From: Prochlorococcus sp. AG-409-G20 | Lineage (GTDB): Bacteria > Cyanobacteriota > Cyanobacteriia > PCC-6307 > Cyanobiaceae | Assembly: GCA_003215775.1 (NCBI GenBank) | Contig: QCJW01000004.1 | Location: forward strand, 39,959 to 103,958 | Length of the DNA: 64,000 bases | Direction: 5' to 3' | Shown here: piece after piece, positions 62,235-64,000 of the stretch | Position numbering within the stretch: position 1 is the first letter of the stretch | Layout of the letters: every line of letters starts with the position of its first letter | Position numbers and translations under genes: made by a program | The notes under the pieces: generated by a model | Seen by the model: the letters and a program-made list of their open reading frames with translations, nothing else | What the model was told of the DNA's origin: nothing | The model's database searches: none

Positions 62235-63530
62235 ATGAAGCGAGTCCTTGCAATCATTTTAGGCGGAGGTGCTGGAACGCGCCTTTATCCTCTTACAAAA
62301 ATGCGAGCTAAGCCGGCTGTTCCCTTGGCAGGTAAGTATCGCTTGATCGATATCCCTATCAGTAATTGCATTAACTCAAGCATTAATAAGATGTATGTGT
62401 TGACACAATTCAACAGTGCGTCACTTAATAGACATTTAACGCAGAGTTATAACCTCAGCGCTCCATTTGGACAAGGTTTTGTTGAGGTTCTGGCAGCTCA
62501 GCAAACACCTGATAGCCCATCTTGGTTTGAAGGGACGGCAGATGCAGTTCGAAAATACCAATGGTTATTTCAAGAGTGGGATGTAGATGAATACCTAATC
62601 CTTTCGGGAGATCAACTTTACCGAATGGATTACAGCCTTTTTGTAAATCATCATCGTGAGACAGGGGCTGATTTGACAGTCGCAGCCTTACCAGTAGATG
62701 CAAAGCAAGCAGAAGGCTTCGGACTAATGCGCACAGACTCACAGGGAAATATTAAAGAGTTTAGGGAGAAACCAAAGGGAGCCTCTCTTAAAGAAATGGA
62801 AGTGGATACATCAAAGCTTGGATTGTCAGAGGCTGATGCAGCAGAACGTCCTTATTTGGCTTCTATGGGTATTTATGTTTTTAGCAGGGATACTTTATTT
62901 GATCTTCTTAATAAGAATCCAAATCACAAAGACTTTGGTAAGGAAGTTATACCTGAGGCTTTAAAAAGAGGCGATAAATTGAGAACTTATGTTTTTAATG
63001 ATTATTGGGAAGATATTGGAACAATTGGTGCTTTCTTTGAATCAAATTTAGCGTTGACAAAACAACCAAAACCTCCATTTAGCTTCTATGATGAACAATT
63101 CCCAATTTATACTCGACCAAGATATTTGCCACCTACAAAATTGGTAGATGCTCAGATTACTGATTCAATTATTGGTGAAGGTTCGATCTTGAAGTCTTGT
63201 AGTATTCACCACTGTGTTCTTGGAGTCAGAAGTAGGGTTGAAAGTGATGTTGTCCTAGAAGACTCATTAGTAATGGGTTCTGATTTCTTCGAATCATCAG
63301 AAGAACGAATGGCTTTGAGAAATGGTGGTGGAATTCCCTTGGGCGTAGGTCAAGGTACAACTGTTAAGAGAGCGATCCTTGATAAAAATACTCGTATTGG
63401 AAATAATGTCACCATCGTCAATAAAGACCATGTTGAAGAAGCTGATCGTCCAGATGAAGGTTTCTATATCCGAAATGGAATTGTTGTAGTTGTGAAGAAT
63501 GCGACGATCACAGATGGTACTTTGATTTGA
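62235..63530 (+). CDS. glgC: Glucose-1-phosphate adenylyltransferase
   Basis: GlgC makes ADP-glucose for glycogen storage and is activated by 3-phosphoglycerate. The 431 aa have [23 protein letters not shown] (residues about 10-32), the substrate site [27 protein letters not shown] and a left-handed helix C-terminus (about 300-430) with regulatory lysines near the end. The length is typical for cyanobacteria. It is upstream of gnd. Confidence 0.98.
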   Translation: MKRVLAIILGGGAGTRLYPLTKMRAKPAVPLAGKYRLIDIPISNCINSSINKMYVLTQFNSASLNRHLTQSYNLSAPFGQGFVEVLAAQQTPDSPSWFEGTADAVRKYQWLFQEWDVDEYLILSGDQLYRMDYSLFVNHHRETGADLTVAALPVDAKQAEGFGLMRTDSQGNIKEFREKPKGASLKEMEVDTSKLGLSEADAAERPYLASMGIYVFSRDTLFDLLNKNPNHKDFGKEVIPEALKRGDKLRTYVFNDYWEDIGTIGAFFESNLALTKQPKPPFSFYDEQFPIYTRPRYLPPTKLVDAQITDSIIGEGSILKSCSIHHCVLGVRSRVESDVVLEDSLVMGSDFFESSEERMALRNGGGIPLGVGQGTTVKRAILDKNTRIGNNVTIVNKDHVEEADRPDEGFYIRNGIVVVVKNATITDGTLI

Positions 63531-63700
63531 GACAAGTCTTGCAATTACTGTGTTTTCGACTTAATACGTTTAGTTAGCTAAAAGACTTATATGTTCGTTT
63601 GCTTTAGATAAGGATGGGTCATTCCTGACATATCTATTGAGATGCCAGCGTTATCTCTTTCATTTGGTCACACTGGCTCAAGTTTAAGAAATTAGTGATC

Positions 63701-64000
63701 ATGACCAAGGCTCATTTCGGACTAATAGGTCTTGGTGTTATGGGTGAAAACCTTGTTCTTAATGCTGAACGTAATGGTTTCTCAAGTGTTGTCTATAACC
63801 GTACTTTCTCAAAGACAGAAGAATTCCTTAAGGGTCGCGGTGCTAATAAGCAAATCAAGTCGGCTAAAGACCTTGAAGACTTTGTTTCTCAATTAGAGAG
63901 ACCTAGGCGCATCTTGATGATGGTTAAAGCAGGTAATGCTATAGATGCTGTTATTGAGCAGATATCGCCTTTTTTAGAAGAAGGAGATTTGCTAATTGAT
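63701..64000 (+). CDS. gnd: 6-phosphogluconate dehydrogenase, truncated by window end
   Basis: Only the first 100 codons are in the window. They read MTKAHFGLIGLGVMGENLVL, then NAERNGFSSVVYNRTFSKTE and MMVKAGNAIDAVIEQISPFL. The GLIGLGVMGENL nucleotide-binding loop and the NRT and KAG sequences are those of Gnd, which oxidises 6-phosphogluconate to ribulose-5-phosphate with NADP+. The gene runs off the right edge; downstream genes are not visible. Confidence 0.96.
   Translation, partial: MTKAHFGLIGLGVMGENLVLNAERNGFSSVVYNRTFSKTEEFLKGRGANKQIKSAKDLEDFVSQLERPRRILMMVKAGNAIDAVIEQISPFLEEGDLLID

Noticed and set aside
1..64000. CRISPR arrays, IS elements and integrase genes
   Set aside because: No repeated spacer pattern, transposase or integrase signature was seen anywhere in the window.

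Overview
The window looks like chromosome of a marine picocyanobacterium, most likely Prochlorococcus of a moderately AT-rich, perhaps low-light type. The basis is the AT-rich base composition, very short intergenic gaps, four tandem high-light-inducible (Hli) proteins, oxygenic phototroph genes (psbY, psb28, gun4, chlP, pcyA, hemA, bifunctional glpX, ccsA) and many tiny membrane proteins typical of picocyanobacteria. The strain cannot be fixed from the sequence alone.

Layout. (1) 1-10,800 is gene-poor and accessory-like. It holds psbY, tRNA-Lys(UUU), a TauE/SafE permease, a string of small unknown genes, a DUF2130 coiled-coil protein, a stand-alone degenerate NAD+-DNA-ligase adenylation domain, and an hli quartet bracketed by two perfect inverted repeats. 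(2) 10,830-22,950 is housekeeping: rlmH, ksgA-ispE, pdhB, secD-secF, an AI-2E-type permease, psb28, mnmH, a GUN4-domain gene and a lone HATPase protein. (3) 23,100-35,200 holds a methyltransferase, glnA behind a textbook NtcA promoter, a serine/alanine-glyoxylate aminotransferase, tadA, a PLP decarboxylase, a membrane GTPase, bioY-lspA, sipA and an M16 peptidase pair. (4) 35,200-36,000 has a small secreted-like ORF and then a probable NtcA-driven glutamine-II (downstream-peptide) riboswitch, a DUF4278 peptide and a terminator. (5) 36,180-40,960 has pcyA, a DevB/C/A-type exporter and a glycosyltransferase. (6) 41,000-46,300 is rpsB (with a pseudoknot-capable leader), tsf, an unknown gene and recG. 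(7) 46,300-64,000 has DnaA-box-like sites, a VanX-type dipeptidase, sir, glyS, chlP, a VanY-type peptidase, typA-DUF309-lptB-lptF/G, ccsA, rpe, glpX, hemA, glgC and the start of gnd.

How the genes work together. Nitrogen status recurs as a theme: glnA and the DUF4278 peptide both carry NtcA-type promoters, and the latter also carries a candidate glutamine sensor. Carbon flow is represented by rpe, glpX, glgC, gnd and pdhB; tetrapyrrole and photosystem biogenesis by hemA, chlP, gun4, pcyA, psb28, ccsA and the hli genes; envelope biogenesis by lptB/lptFG, secDF, lspA and two M15 peptidases.

The most interesting signals are the candidate glutamine-II riboswitch with its NtcA promoter, the decayed stand-alone ligase adenylation domain, the rpsB leader pseudoknot, and the inverted repeats around the hli cluster. 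All calls were made by reading the sequence; no database search or folding program was run.
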